A stretch of DNA of 64,000 bases, taken from assembly GCA_963513935.1 (NCBI GenBank), contig OY740774.1, forward strand, positions 24,881,949-24,945,948. The letters are read 5' to 3'. Numbering within the stretch: position 1 is the first letter of the stretch; each line of letters starts with the position of its first letter. Both the position numbers and the translations under genes were made by a program. Positions 1 through 12,195 of the stretch are shown here, piece after piece. A model generated the notes under the pieces. The model had not been told where the DNA came from. It saw nothing but the letters and a program-made list of their open reading frames with translations, and searched no databases. This DNA comes from Aphrophora alni (Eukaryota; Arthropoda; Insecta; Hemiptera; Aphrophoridae).

Positions 1-530
1 CTGGAAAAACTGCGTGAAATTGAGAATAATGTTGCTTTATAAATAACACTTAATAAAATGTTTCTGGGCACAAATTGACATAACTTTATAAAGTACAACT
101 AATGTTTTATTCAGTTTAGGAGCACTTATTACGGACTGTGCAAAGGATTATATCGTTCCCTCACCTCATTAACAATCGGTTTCTATTTATTTAACGCCAC
201 CACACAGGAGAACACATTATCCTTGATGATTTTATTTTCTGAAGTCAATAAATTACGTATAACGTCCAATAAAATTCTACTATACACTTTTATAAAACCA
301 ATATTATGTCTTTATTACAAATACAGATTTTTCTTAGATTACTCATATTTTTATCTTTCTATAACCCATTACTTAAAAAATAAATGATGTTAAAGTGCTA
401 CTATAAAAAAAAATACAAAAAATAATAATAAATAAATAGAAAATTCTTAATTATATTACCAAAATTTTTTATATATAGTTACGCTTATATGTGAACAAAA
501 ATATTATTTTCTTTAATAGTAGTGTTTGTA
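1..530 (+). repeat. Right-end fragment of the foldback repeat family (copy 1)
   Basis: This stretch matches 8,065-8,604 in the same orientation and 3,900-4,430 in reverse, with many shared blocks such as AATGTTTCTGGGCACA and ACGTCCAATAAAA. It is therefore the outer ~530 bp of another copy of the foldback element that sits complete at 3,900-8,604. The window edge cuts it. The shared sequence ends around 525-530 at a TAATAGTAGTGTTT-like end, which resembles the outer ends of the complete element. No coding capacity is seen. Confidence 0.8.
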
Positions 531-1695
531 CATATTATATATGACATAGTGCATAGTCTTATGTTGGTTGTTTAAAGGCGAAACACTTTTCAGTCCTCAT
601 CGCCTAGTAAGAAAATAGATAGAAGAGAATATAATATACATAACCCATTACTCCCCCCCCCCATAAAAATAAAGAGACACCTCATAGGAAAGAGGAAAGA
701 GAGGTATCTAACCCAAGGTATAGATCCAGGTACGACCCTTCCTGACGGCGAAACCCATACCCACTAAGTGAGCCATTGAGAGTTTTCTTATTGAAGATAA
801 TTAAATACAGAATTGCTTCTACACATTTTTACGAAATGTAAATATACATACATATATGTACATATATACTACATTTTTGAAAGTTATTGCAAGTTATCAT
901 GAGCTTAATTAGCTTATGCCATAAGTCGATCTAAGCGTGAAACGTATTTAATTTTAATTGAGTTTAAAATGGTCAAGGTTTATTATTTTTTAAAAAATTA
1001 TTACTGAATTTTTTTACTTTTACTTTCGAATTGCCACACTGGTGTATGCCTTTAACCTTCGCAAATGAAGTTAGAAACATAATCGATTTAACTGATTTGA
1101 GAAATTACGATTTTAAAACATATCATAGGGCTTTTTTGAATTCAATTATTATCGAACCGGAATTTTGGAAGTTATGATTAACATTATGTTTAGTATGGGA
1201 CCATAGAGTTTATGCTTGAGCAAAATTAGATGAAAATTGTTAGATCCAATTTTGAGTTTTACTGTGAGGCAACTACTCCCAAACTTAAAGTTAACAAAAT
1301 AATAATAATAAAAACGACTCGATCAAAATATGTATACATATCAAATTTTATATAAATCGGTCCATTCCTTTGGGGTGTTGAGAGCCGCACATACAACAGA
1401 TTAGATGGGTGACAGATATAATTCAACAAATTTGCAGGACACAGGGTAATTGAGAATGGATATTGTCAAGTTTTCCGCTATTCATTTTGAAGGCCGATAA
1501 AATTCAATACATGGAAAAAATTCGACCATATCACAGGTTTTTTTTTTAATAACTTATAACTTTAAGGCAGTTGCTACAAGAACAAATCTGATATTTCCAA
1601 TTTTCTAAAAAAGGCTCATGGGTTTGATCTAAATTTGGTCAAATCTAGCCTCTGCGGTCACAAAAGTCTTCTCGGTAACCATCTCTCCAAAAATC
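530..1695 (+). repeat. Repeat R2, copy 1 (pairs with 11,283-12,195)
   Basis: A direct duplicate of 11,283-12,195. Shared blocks include the flank before the SINE (GACATAGTGCATAGTC-like), AGCTTATGCCATAAGTCG, ATCGATTTAACTGATTT, AATCGGTCCA and GGTAACCATCTCTCC. Homology stops just after CTCTCCAAAAAT in both copies. This copy holds a full SINE-A plus ~120 bp (785-905) missing from the other. The AATCGGTCCA...GCCGCACATACA stretch resembles LINE 3' untranslated regions of invertebrates, but I cannot assign a family. No open frame runs through both copies. Confidence 0.75.
564..783 (-). mobile_element. SINE-A copy, near full length
   Basis: Read on the minus strand, it has the tRNA-like head next to GGCTCACTTAGTGGG, the B-box-like TGGATCTATACC, the TACCTCTCTTTCCTC block, and the tail GCCTTTAAACAACC. 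A run of ten or more C (about 652-662) lies where other copies read CCCCTAGCCC. The tail end faces the foldback fragment. Confidence 0.8.
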
Positions 1696-1731
1696 TTAGG
1701 TAGCGTTTAAACACAGGTACGATTTATTTTA

Positions 1732-1990
1732 TTGTTGTGTAAAAGCAAAAATTCTTGGTCATCATCGTCTTATAAAACAGTAGTTAAGAAAACAGTATAC
1801 AATAAACTCCTAGCCCTCTAATACTCTACTGGTTATTTTTGTCAGAAAACAACAAGAGTTGGTCTAGAGAGACGTGGTACAAAACATAAACTAGAGGATC
1901 TAACTCACGAATTTGTGTAAAACTGTGTAGATCCAGCTTGCATCCAACGGGATTGCCACGCTCGTACTCACTATAGTGAGTCCCTAATAG
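1732..1990 (-). mobile_element. SINE-A copy, full length
   Basis: It carries the plus-strand landmarks TCATCATCGTCTTATAAAA, CTAGCCCTCTAATACTC, AACAAGAGTTGGTC, GTGTAGATCCAG and ACTCACTATAGTGAGTCCC, which place the tRNA-like head at 1,990 and sense on the minus strand. A 63-residue frame across it is a by-product of the SINE. The right end is the best head sequence in this part of the window. Confidence 0.85.
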
Positions 1991-2943
1991 CTTGTTTCGA
2001 AGACAAAATAAAATCAAAGTTAGTAGCTTTTATAATTCGAATACCGACTAACAAAAAGAGGTCAAAGTTTCACTCATATCTGCTATGAAATCATAATAAC
2101 AACATCATATTAATAAGTTGTGATGTTATATATGCATCGCGTACACTCCCATTATGCATAATGGATAATTCAGAGGTATTTAAGCTATTAGGTGGAATGA
2201 ATTTGTAATAAAGTGAGTAAGCCTTACATGACATAGCATGGGTAGTCCATGCGATAAGGGACAACATGTGTAGCATTAGTCTATTTTAATAAAATGAAAA
2301 ATTAAAACGCTTTTGTGAATCAACTTTCTGTGTACAGTTTAGATTCTTAGCCAAATCCGTGTACCAATCTTAACGAAATTTAAAAACAAGATTAACAACT
2401 AAGTAGATGTATGTACAAGCCTAATTTAATTTTACAAGTTTATATTTCATGTTGCGTTTTAAGATAGAGCCATTTAAAAGAGTTAATGCACGAGTCCAAA
2501 GTATTGAATAAAGCAGGTGCTTTCGAGAGTTAAACTTAACAGTGTGGAGCAGCCGTACAACAAAAAATAATAAAAAATTTAACTATTATATACAATTTTC
2601 CTTTCATGGAAAGTTATATTATATATACCTTTCATGGAAGTTGTTATATGCATTGATCTAAATTGAAGTAAAATGTTAAAATAGTCGGATACTTCACTAT
2701 TCAAACGAATTGCGCCAACAGATACCGAAGTGTAGGATCGGTTTTTAGGTTAGGCAGTTACCACCGATTGTATAGATATCGATGGGCACAGCAAAACGTT
2801 TACTACCAGTCTGAACGAAATAAATAATAAATCACAATGGAAAGAGAAAAAAGTCCTTAGAGCATTTAGCTTTTATTACTTCTGCCTCTGAATTGGTCTC
2901 TGTTTACAGTATCTGTGGTATTACTTACTGATGATTTCTGAAT
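1991..2943. other. AT-rich intergenic sequence
   Basis: No gene or recognised element. A short duplication, CCTTTCATGGAA, occurs twice around 2,600-2,638 separated by a TA-rich spacer. The rest is low-complexity AT-rich sequence. Confidence 0.5.
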
Positions 2944-3207
2944 ATTGTTGTGTGTTATTTAATGGGCTAATCATCGCCTTATAAAAAAGAATAAAAAAGC
3001 AGAAAATAAAGACCTCTAATAGCAGCTGGTTCTGAAAATAACAAGAGTTTGTCAAGAGAGATCTGATAGGAAAGATGAAAGAGAGATAATCATTTAATGA
3101 TAATTCTATCATTTATCTAATCAAAGGCTACATGACACAAATGTGTAGATCCAGATAGGTTCCCTCAGGATTGACAAGGCCAAACTTACTAAAGTGAGTT
3201 TCTGAGA
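2944..3207 (-). mobile_element. SINE-A copy with internal insertion
   Basis: Landmarks in order on the plus strand are AATCATCGCCTTATAAAA, GACCTCTAATAGC, AACAAGAGTTTGTCAAGAG, CTGATAGGAAAGATGAAAG, GTGTAGATCCAGATAGG and ACTAAAGTGAG. About 40 extra bases of ATCATTTAATGATAA-like sequence interrupt the copy near 3,085-3,125 and are partly self-complementary, perhaps a small insertion. Sense is the minus strand. Confidence 0.8.
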
Positions 3208-3650
3208 ATCTGTTGTCTTAAGAACTCGGTGTTGTTCCCCAAACTTCTTTTATTACCTAATAAATACTCTTCCATGTGAGAATTTTCGTGAGAAAATGTT
3301 TGATTAAAATCGTTACACTTTATGTGGTATACAGAAAACTTCACATACAATAAATGGAAAAATACTAATTCAAAAGGTTTTTTGTTCAAGGGACTTGCTA
3401 AATGGATATTTCAAAGGAATATTTAACCCATATCATAAGTTTCCCATTTCATGCTATGTGTACATGAAACATGAACTGATAAGTTTAATACTAGTTCCAA
3501 GGAACTAGGATAACCGACCGACGCACACCGGTAATCGCCCAATCAAAAAAGGAAAATATATTCATCACTAGTACACCACTAGCACCACGAAACCTTCCGT
3601 CAGCGCATGGCCCCAGGAGCCGTATTTACTTATTATCTTCAATAAGATAA
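3208..3650. other. Unassigned spacer
   Basis: No gene seen. The 3,500-3,630 part is more GC-rich than its surroundings (for example GACCGACGCACACCGG), but no frame or repeat partner is evident in this window. Confidence 0.4.
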
Positions 3651-3885
3651 CCCCCAGTGGTTAAGTTAGTGTTTACGGCTTCGGCTATCACGAGGTGGAT
3701 GTATACCTTGGGTTAGATACCTCTCTTTCCTCTTTCCTATCACGTATCTCTTTACCAACTCTTGTTCTCTTCCGACCCTCATGATATTAAAAATTCGAGG
3801 GCTATGATTCTTTATTTTATGTACTATTCTTCCATTTTTATTAGGCCATGTGGACCGAGATGTTTTTGCCTTTAAACAACTAGGA
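3651..3885 (+). mobile_element. SINE-A copy, full length, plus orientation
   Basis: Sense reads left to right: CCCCCAGTGGTTAAGTTAG head, GGCTTCGGCTATCACGAGG in the anticodon-arm region, then TTGGGTTAGATACCTCTC, CCAACTCTTGTTCTC, ATTCGAGGGCTA and the tail GCCTTTAAACAAC. It abuts the left end of the foldback element at 3,900. Copy 1 of the foldback family (1-530) also ends within about 35 bp of a SINE-A tail, so the SINE-A tail and foldback end may be historically linked. Confidence 0.8.
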
Positions 3886-3899
3886 GAAGAAACACATGT

Positions 3900-6060
3900 A
3901 AAAAAACTCACTATTAAAGAAAATAATTTGTTTTAATAGACGGTAAATATATAAAAATATTTTTTACAACTATAATCAGGAATATACATATTTTTTAATA
4001 GTGATATTTTAACATCAGTAATGGGTTATTATAGAAAGAGGAATATATGAGTAATCGAAGCAAAATCTGTCTTCATAACAAAAAAATAATATTGAATTTA
4101 AAAAAATGTATAGTAAAGTTTTATTGGACGTTGTACGTAATTTATTGACTTAAGAAAAAAAAATCATTAAGGATAATGTTTCCTCGTGTGTGGTGGATAT
4201 ATAGGAACCCATTGTTAATGAGGTGAGAGGTTAATAATGCGATCCTTTGGAGGTTAACTCATTTTCTGTGGTTCGTTATAAGTGATCCTAAACTAAATAA
4301 AGCATTAGTTGAAATTTATGAAGTTTTGTCAATTTGTGAACAACGTGAAAGTGGCTGTCGGTAATGGAGTTCGTAAGCAACATTATTCTCAGTTTCACGT
4401 ACTTTTTCCAGTAGCTCCAAGATCAAAAATGTTATACAAAATCCCTAAAATAAACACAATAAACACGTAAAACTGTATGAATAACACGCATGCATTATAA
4501 ATAAAAAATACAATTAATTAAAAATGAACTGTCTCAAGTATCTAAAACATTTTTTTTTTTTTAAATTGTAGCCGTAATATTTTATTAGACTGACTTTGTG
4601 TTGTTAAAAGAGGAGACTTTGACTCTCCGATGTTCGAATCACGAAAAAAACTCATTGAATCTATCACATGCATGTTGAGTCTCTCGTAGTGTTTTATTAA
4701 ATATTATTGTTAATTTGACCATTAAAAAGATGTACACAAATTAGTTTAAATATAATAATAATAATAATAATTTAAAGTAAAGAAATTAAGTAATACAGTA
4801 AGTTTCACAAAATTAACTTTACTCGGCATCATATGATTTGTTGTTAGATATCAGGAAGCCATTATTATATTAAAAATCAAACGCCTAACATTTTTAAGAG
4901 TGGTAACAACAATAAGGAAATAATCAGGGGTGAAAGGAAAAATGCAACATTGTCAAAAAGGCCTTTACATAAGCTGATAAACATGAAACAGTTACCTCTA
5001 GACAGCATAAAACTAAACAATAGGCTTAAATTAGGCGGATAGTCAACCCCGTGTTCGAATCATTAAATTTTACTAGGATTTCTGTCTAGAACCTATCACT
5101 TTAATCTAAATAAATCATAGTAGAATCTGCAAGAGTTGCAAGAATATTGAGCAAACTTTACGTCTAAAGAACCTCTAACTATTGAGGGTCTATTTTATTA
5201 AATTATTAACGTAGATCCAGGTCAATCAGTCACAATAGTTAGATACATTCTAGATTGTCACTTATAATAATATTTTAATTGGCTTAGTAATGGTTTTGTA
5301 AAAATAATAAATGTTAATAAAAGGTCTTATTAAACCATTCCAGTCGTAATTTCGAAAGTTGGGAGACCTGCGGTACGGCACTTTTATTCAATATTAGTTA
5401 CAGAAAAATTGTAACGTACATAATTATATACTGAGTGATTGAAGAAACAAACATGGCCGCTGTTTCATTCCATAGGTACAATAGTTAAAAAAAAACTTTA
5501 AGATGGTAACCCACCATAATATTTTGAGCAAAGTCTAGATGCACTAAAAAAACTTTCATATCGCCCACCATTTTGCCTACATGGCGGTTACTCTAAATTT
5601 TCTTATAGAAGCACTATATAATATGGCGAATTTAAATAAATAATGTTATTTTAAGATATTTTATTTCTTCGATATTTTGGGATATCGGAACCGTTTAAAT
5701 GCTATAAGCACCTAAATGTATCAAACATTTATTAAACAAATTAAAGCTAATTCCAGAAATATTTTTTCTTATTTTTCAAAGCCGAATATACAAGAATTTT
5801 ATAACAGAGCTTTGCAGAATGATGTAATAACTTTGCTGTTATTATTAATAGTTCTGTAAGCTGAGGAAAAAGAAAATAGTAGATAGAAATAAAAATCATA
5901 ATTTTCTGGTAATTGTCTAAAACATCCACTCCTTATAGCAACTGTTTATTATTGCTAAATGTATTACATCTAGGAATTAATGGCAAATTGTATTATCAAC
6001 ACTGTAACTATAATATGTTGTTTATATATCTTGTTTGCAAGGTCTAATACATCCAGTAAT
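3900..6060 (-). repeat. Left inverted arm of the foldback element
   Basis: Outer end AAACTCACTATTAAAG; inner limit near ACATCCAGTAAT at 6,050. The outer ~530 bp also matches window bases 1-530. It contains two GTTCGAATC motifs (4,633 and 5,053), which look like tRNA B boxes but lack the rest of a tRNA. Confidence 0.85.
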
Positions 6061-6481
6061 AATTACAAACTAGTGTAAGCTAGTAAGAGTTCTAGGATTG
6101 CTAGAAAAGCTCTGTTTTTATTAATTTTCTAAATTATAAGGTCTCAAAATTGGTTCATTTCCCGTACGTAAAACAGTTGAACCAAATTTATAATTAAAAG
6201 ATAGATTAGATTGTAATGTATATATAATATATATATATAAATATATATAATAAAAGTTTCGAAAGCGACATTTTGTTTTTTACTTAAGTACAGAACTAAA
6301 AAATGGCAATTTTATGCAGAAAATAATAATAATTTTTCTGGATAATAATAATGTTGGCGACAATTATTCCCTAAAAATAGCTGTTATGCAAATTTTACAA
6401 TGAAGTTTCGAAACATTATACGAAATGATTCTACTGATTTCTTTTATTACACTTTTGTGGTAATTTTCTAACACACCTGAG
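6061..6481. other. Central spacer (loop) of the foldback element
   Basis: About 420 bp between the arms, very AT-rich, with a TATATA stretch near 6,220-6,250. It has no inverted partner and no coding frame. Confidence 0.7.
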
Positions 6482-8604
6482 TTACTGTGTAACTGGATGT
6501 ATTAGACCTTACAAATAAGATATTATATCCGAAAGAAATACAGTAACACAATTTGTCATTAATTCCAAGATATAATGCATTTAGCAATAATAAATAGCTG
6601 CTATAAGACACTAGATGTTTTAGACAAATACGAAAAAAATATGATTTTTATTTCTAACAAAAATTTTCTTTTTCCTCAGCTTACAGAACAATTAATAATA
6701 ACAGTAATGTTATTACATCATTCTGCAAAACTCTATTATAAATTTCTTGTATATTCGACTTTGAAAAATAAGAAAAAATATTTCTGGAATTAGCTTTAAT
6801 TTGTTTAATAAATGTTTGATACATTTAGGTGCTTATAGCATTTAAACGGTTTCGATATCCCAAAATATCGAGGAAATAAAATGTCTTAAAATAACATTTT
6901 TTATTAAAATTCGCCATAGGATATAGTGCTTCTTTAAGAAAATCTAGAGTGATCGCCATGTAGGCAAAATGGTGGGCGATATGAAAGTTTTTTTTAATGC
7001 ATCTAGACTTTGCTCAAAATTTTATGGTGGGTTACCATCTTAAAGTTTTTTGTAACTATTGTACATATGGAATGAAACAGCGGCCATGTTTGTTTCTTCT
7101 ATCACTCAGTATATAATTATGTACGTTACAATTTTTCTGTAACAAATATTGAATAAAAGTGCCGTACCGCAGGTCTCCCAACTTTCGAAATTACGACTGG
7201 AATGGTTTAATAAGACCTTTTATTTAACATTTATTATTTTTACAAAACCATTACTAAGCGAATTAATCTTATTACAAGTAAGTAACAATCAAGAATGAAT
7301 CTAACTATTGTGACTGATTGACCTGGATCTACGTTAATAATTTAATAAATAGACCCTCAATAGTTAGAGGTTCTTTAGACGTAAAGTTTGCTCAATATAC
7401 TTGCAACTCTTGCAGATTCTAGTATGATTTATTTAGATTAAAGTGAAATGTTCTAGACAGAAATCCTAGTAAAATTTAATGATTCTAAGAGGGGGTTGAT
7501 TATCCGTCTTATTTAAGCCTATTGTTTAGTTTTACGCTGTCTACAGGTAACTGATTCATGTTTATGAGCTTATGTTAAGGCCTTTTTGTCAATGTTGCAT
7601 TTTCACTTTCACCCCTGATTTTTCCTTATTGTTGTTACTTCTCTAAAAATGTTAGGCGTTTGATTTTGAATATAATGGCTTGATGATATCTAACAACAAA
7701 TCATATGATGCCGAGTAAAGTTAATTTTGTGAAACTTACTGTATTACTTAATTTCTTTACTTTAAATTATTATTATTATTATTTTATTTAAACTAATTTG
7801 TGTACATTTTTTAATGGTCAAATTAACATTCATTTATATTTAATAAAACTACGAGAGATTCAACATGCATGTGAGAGATTCAATGAGACTTTTTGGGATT
7901 CGAGCATCGAAGAGTCAAAGTCTCCTTTTCTAAAAACATAATGCCTGTCAATAAAATATTACGGCTACAATTCATTTTTTATTAAATTTTTTTTCCTCAT
8001 AGTGCATACAGTTTTACGTGTTTATTTATTGTAAGCGATTTTTAAACACTTTTCTTGGAGGATACTGGAAAAACTACGTAAAACTGAGACTAACGTTGCT
8101 TACGAACCCCAATAATGACTGTCACTTTATAAAATGTTTCTGGGCACACATTGACACAACTTCGTAAAGTAGGCCTACAAATAAAGTTTTATCCACATTA
8201 GGAGCACTTATTACGGACCACAGAAAATGAGTTAATCTACAAAGGATCACATCGTTCCCTCACCTCATTAACAATCAGTTACCTATATATTTAATGCCAC
8301 CACACACGAGGACACATTATCCTTAATAATTTTATTTATTTTCTGAAGCCAATAAATTACGTACAACGTCCAATAAAACTTTACTATACACTTTTATAAA
8401 ACCAATATTATGTCTTTTTTACAAATACAGATTTTGCCTGGATTACTTATATTTTCCTCTTTCTATAACTCAATATTTAAAAAATAAATAATATTACTAC
8501 TATAAAAAAAAAAATTATTCTTGATTATATTTCCAAAAATGTTTATAAATAGTTACGCCTATATGTGAACAAAATTTTTTAAAAGTTAATGGTGAGTGTT
8601 TGAT
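6482..8604 (+). repeat. Right inverted arm of the foldback element
   Basis: Begins at AACTGGATGTATTAGACC and ends at GTTAATGGTGAGTGTTT. It mirrors the left arm. Its outer part (8,065-8,604) repeats window bases 1-530 directly. Unlike the other two ends it has no SINE-A beside it. Confidence 0.85.
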
Positions 8605-10943
8605 TGCACTACAACGGATATTCGTTGTATGGGATTATATTTTGGTTAAAAAATAAAAAAATAAAATCTAATCCTAATACAAGGTTTGGCTAATTTGTAA
8701 GCGACTTTGCTGTTCACCGCGAGTCTGTGAAACTGACCTATGACCCGGTCTAAAGTCAACTTTCGCCTACCCGTTATGACAGTAAAATCGTATGTCGGTA
8801 GATTTTGTATAAACAATTTGTATTTAATGAATTTTGAAAATATGAAATAATACTGTTATAGGATGTGTAATTGTAGTACAAGTTGTACGCAATACAGATC
8901 AGTTACGGTTGTTTCATAAAAATTAACAAAATGCAATAAATTTGAATGAAGAATCAAAATTTTTTCAAAATTATTCAAAAATAAAACATCTTGGTATTTT
9001 TGAGAATAAAAACGAATTATAAGAATAAAATATTCTTAGTGAAATTTTGAAAAATGTAATACATAAAAAGTTAGGTGAAATGATAAAGATTAAAAATTGC
9101 ATAAAACAGAAATAAAAGTAAATTTTGATAAAGGGTTGTAAAGAAATAATTTATAAGACAAAGGTTTACAAGTAAATAAAGAAAAAATAAAAAAATAATA
9201 AAAAAATAAAAGTTATAGTTTTCACACCTTTTTGGGGTCAGGGATAAAGTAAATGAGCTAGAATTTGGTAAACCTGGTTAGATTTAAGTATTTAACAAGA
9301 TATGTAAGTCTCAGGGTAATCTGTATATATTAACCCCGCCAAATGAAGAAGTGTGAAAAACCCAGTATCTGAAGAGTGCAGAGGATCGTCACAGTGGCTG
9401 TTAAGTTTGTTACACAAGAAGAACAATTTAGTGAAGTTTCAGGACTGTAAAGTGAAAGGTGTGATAATTCAAAATCGTAAATCACACTAAAAATTGCGTA
9501 ACGAATTACAGGTGAACGGGCGGGCCGATAATCACCACGCGAACTTCTCGCGAAAGCTCAGATCAAGACCTACAAGATGCTGGCGATTAAAACACAAAAA
9601 AGTCATAAGTTAACCCAATAAATTAACATTTAAGAAAAACAATAGCGAATTGTACAGTTGCAAGTCGAAATATGTAGAGGCTGAAACGTCATAGCTTCTT
9701 GACGTCGAATGGGGTGGAGCAAGAGGTACCAACTAATTTACGATTAAATAGAACAGGATAGTTACTAAAAAATAATTAAAATAATGGGTTTTAAGGACTT
9801 GGACCATAGCAAACCAACCATAGATAAACAGATATAACAATAGAAGATGAAATTTTCCAATAAACTTCGTATAAAAGGTGAAAAAAGGAAATATCATATT
9901 ATCACTGTGAGGGAAATAAATTGGTACGAGAATATCGTATTTTTTGGCTATAAATATACCTGCAGGCGACTTGGTCGCTCTCTCTTAAAAAATCAAGATT
10001 CAAATACTACAGGGTGGCTATGCCCGAGTGCGCCCTGTTCTTAAAAAATATTGAAAAGGTATAAAAGTGTTACTATGCCCAAAGTTATGGTGCTCAAATT
10101 TTGAAAAAGCTTAGAATGATTCAAAATTAATTTCAACAAAGTAAAATTGTTTCGAAAGGAAGTGATAAGTGAAATGGCAAATTAATCAGTTTACAGCGAG
10201 TTCATAAAAAGTGGAAAAAGTTTACCTCCAGTGTCAGTCCAGATCAACACGTCACTAGAACTTCGCCTAAATTCCATGGATCTTTAAATCATCTTCTAAA
10301 ACCAACGGACAGCAGGACAACAACATCCTCCCTTATCCAGGAACCAGGATCTTCTAGACGGCGGTCAGGTTTCCGAGTCAAGGTATCCCTTTTTATTTGC
10401 AAGGCAAAGTTGGCCGAAAATTAAATTAAATTCAACTGATTTTCCTGGTGTATAGATTTAAGATGTTTAGTAAAATTTAGTAAATTGATATAAATTTATT
10501 TGTGGATATTTTTCTTTTATAATAACTGTAAACTTAATAAATCAAACCTGAACGACTAATTAAATTATTAAACTTGGTAATTAGCGTTCAGGAATTAAAT
10601 AGAGGAAGTTTATTAATAATAAAGTCTTGATAATATAACTTTCCTCAAAATATAAATCTGCCAATCTGCAACCTAATTAAAGTAATCTATGAAATAATAA
10701 TTTGTAATATAAAATGTTTTCTTTTTTATGTAATATGAATTGATAAAATGTCAGAAACTTTTGTTTGTTGTTAATAATTTGATTTTGTTTAAAAAATTTT
10801 AGAAGATTTAATAAATTATTTTATTCTTGTCAGAATTAACAATCATGTGTTTTTTTTAATTTAGATTATCCACACTTACCTGTGTTAAATTAGAAATTAT
10901 TGAGGGAATGAAGATAAAATAAAATGTGTAACAGAGGTATTCT
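8605..10943. other. Long non-coding stretch with a GC-richer core
   Basis: 8,605-9,230 is A-rich. 9,230-10,400 is more balanced and purine-biased on the plus strand, with stretches such as GAACGGGCGGGCCG and CACGCGAACTTCTCGCG. This could be a retroelement leader or an untranslated exon. I find no convincing reading frame, splice pair or partner repeat. A similar leader-like texture occurs at 40,080-40,620. 10,400-10,943 is plain AT-rich sequence. Confidence 0.35.
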
Positions 10944-11282
10944 TCAGAACACACTCACTCCTTGGGGATTAGTAAAAATAAAATTAAAGTCGTGCTTTCC
11001 CTGAGAAATAATTATGGTAAATTTAGTACTGGAAGTAGTTGAATAAATAGGGGGGGGGGGGTACCAACAGTTAGGGAAACTTAAACTGTTGAAGGGGTTA
11101 ATCAATCCAGGCCAGATAATAAAAAGAAGCCAAAACTTCCAGTGGATTGATTGATTCAATCTCTATCTCTCGGGAACGAATCCTGGATAGAAAAATTCCA
11201 GCATTTGAGACTTGTGCGTTTGTTAAAGAAATCAGGGGGAACGTACAGTCTAACTCAAATTCAACAATTTGAGTTTTTTCGT
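10944..11282 (-). pseudogene. Possible decayed coding segment, family unknown
   Basis: On the minus strand a frame from 11,292 down to 11,098 reads like ordinary protein (contains LDCTFPLISLTNAQV and AGIFLSRIRSREIEIES). It continues in a second frame toward 10,944 after a stop and a G-run (11,051-11,062). The amino-acid mix is less AT-driven than in other frames here. I do not recognise the family. It ends where repeat R2 begins, so it may be part of a larger broken element. Confidence 0.25.
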
Positions 11283-12195
11283 TGTAGTACATAGTATATA
11301 GGACATAGTACCTAGTCGTATGTTGGTTCTTTAAGAGCGAAAAACTTTTATGTCCTCATCGCCTAGTAAGAAAATATACAGAAAAGAATATAAAATAAAA
11401 ACCCATAGCCCCCTCCTTTATATTTTTTAAAAATATTATTGCATAGCTTATGCCATAAGTCGATCTACGTATTTAATTTAATTTTTTATTTTTATTTTTT
11501 TTTTTACAAATTATTAATGAAAATTTTTACTTTTACTTTCGAATTGACACACTGGTGTGCGTCATTATTCTTTACAATTTACTAAAGTTAGAAACATAAT
11601 CGATTTAACTGATTTTGAGAAATTACGATTTTAAAACATGTCATAGGACTTTTTTTAAAATCAATTCTTATCTAACCGGAATTTTGAGGGTCATGATAAC
11701 CATTACGTTTTGTATGGGACCGTAGAGTTTATGCTTGAGCAAAATTAGATGAAAGTTGTTAGATCCAATTTTTAGTTTAAATGTGAGGCAGCTACTCCCA
11801 AACCTAAAGTTAACAAAATTATAATAATAAAAACGACTCCATTAAAATATGTTCACGTATCAAATTTTATAAAAATCGGTCCACTCCTTTGAGGTGTTGA
11901 GCGCCGCACATACAACAGACAAGATTGGTGGCAGATATCATTCAACAAATTTGTAGGACACAGGGTAGTTGAGAATTGATATTTGTCATGTTTTCCGCTA
12001 TTCATTTTGAAGGCCGATAAAATTCAATATATGGAAATAATTCGACCATATCACAGGTTTTTTTTTTCCACAAGAACAAACCTGATATTTCCAATTTTCT
12101 AAAATAGGCTCATAGATTTTGATCTAAATTCGCTCAAATCTAGCCTCCACGGTCTGAAAAAAATTCTCTTGGTAACCATCTCTCCAAAAATACCG
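11283..12195 (+). repeat. Repeat R2, copy 2 (pairs with 530-1,695)
   Basis: Same block order as copy 1: the pre-SINE flank, a SINE-A tail, AGCTTATGCCATAAGTCG, ATCGATTTAACTGATTTT, AATCGGTCCACTCC and GGTAACCATCTCTCC. The SINE body and the 785-905 equivalent are deleted here. Differences are scattered substitutions and small indels, as expected of an old duplication or two copies of one element. Confidence 0.75.
11315..11410 (-). mobile_element. SINE-A tail fragment
   Basis: Only the tail third remains (plus strand GTTCTTTAAGAGCGAAAAAC, CTCATCGCCTAGTAAG, CCCATAGCCCCC). It sits at the same place in repeat R2 as the full SINE at 564-783, so the SINE was present before the two R2 copies separated. 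Confidence 0.7.

Larger units (their letters stand above)
3900..8604. mobile_element. Foldback element with ~2.1 kb inverted arms
   Basis: The arm 3,900-6,060 is the reverse complement of 6,482-8,604, around an unrelated ~420-bp centre. By eye much of the arm length matches at 90% or better. Matching landmarks include GTCGTAATTTCGAAAGTTGG (5,343) against its complement near 7,175-7,195, CATGGCCGCTGTTTC against GAAACAGCGGCCATG, and an (AAT)n tract present in both arms. Small frames at 5,747-5,929 (minus) and 6,575-6,793 (plus) encode matching peptides only because the arms match. No transposase is recognised, so it is most simply a non-autonomous foldback or long-TIR DNA element. A recent inverted duplication is the alternative. 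Confidence 0.85.

Noticed and set aside
4625..5065. GTTCGAATC words in the foldback arm as tRNA genes
   Set aside because: They look like B boxes, but no acceptor stem, D-arm or anticodon arm can be built around them.
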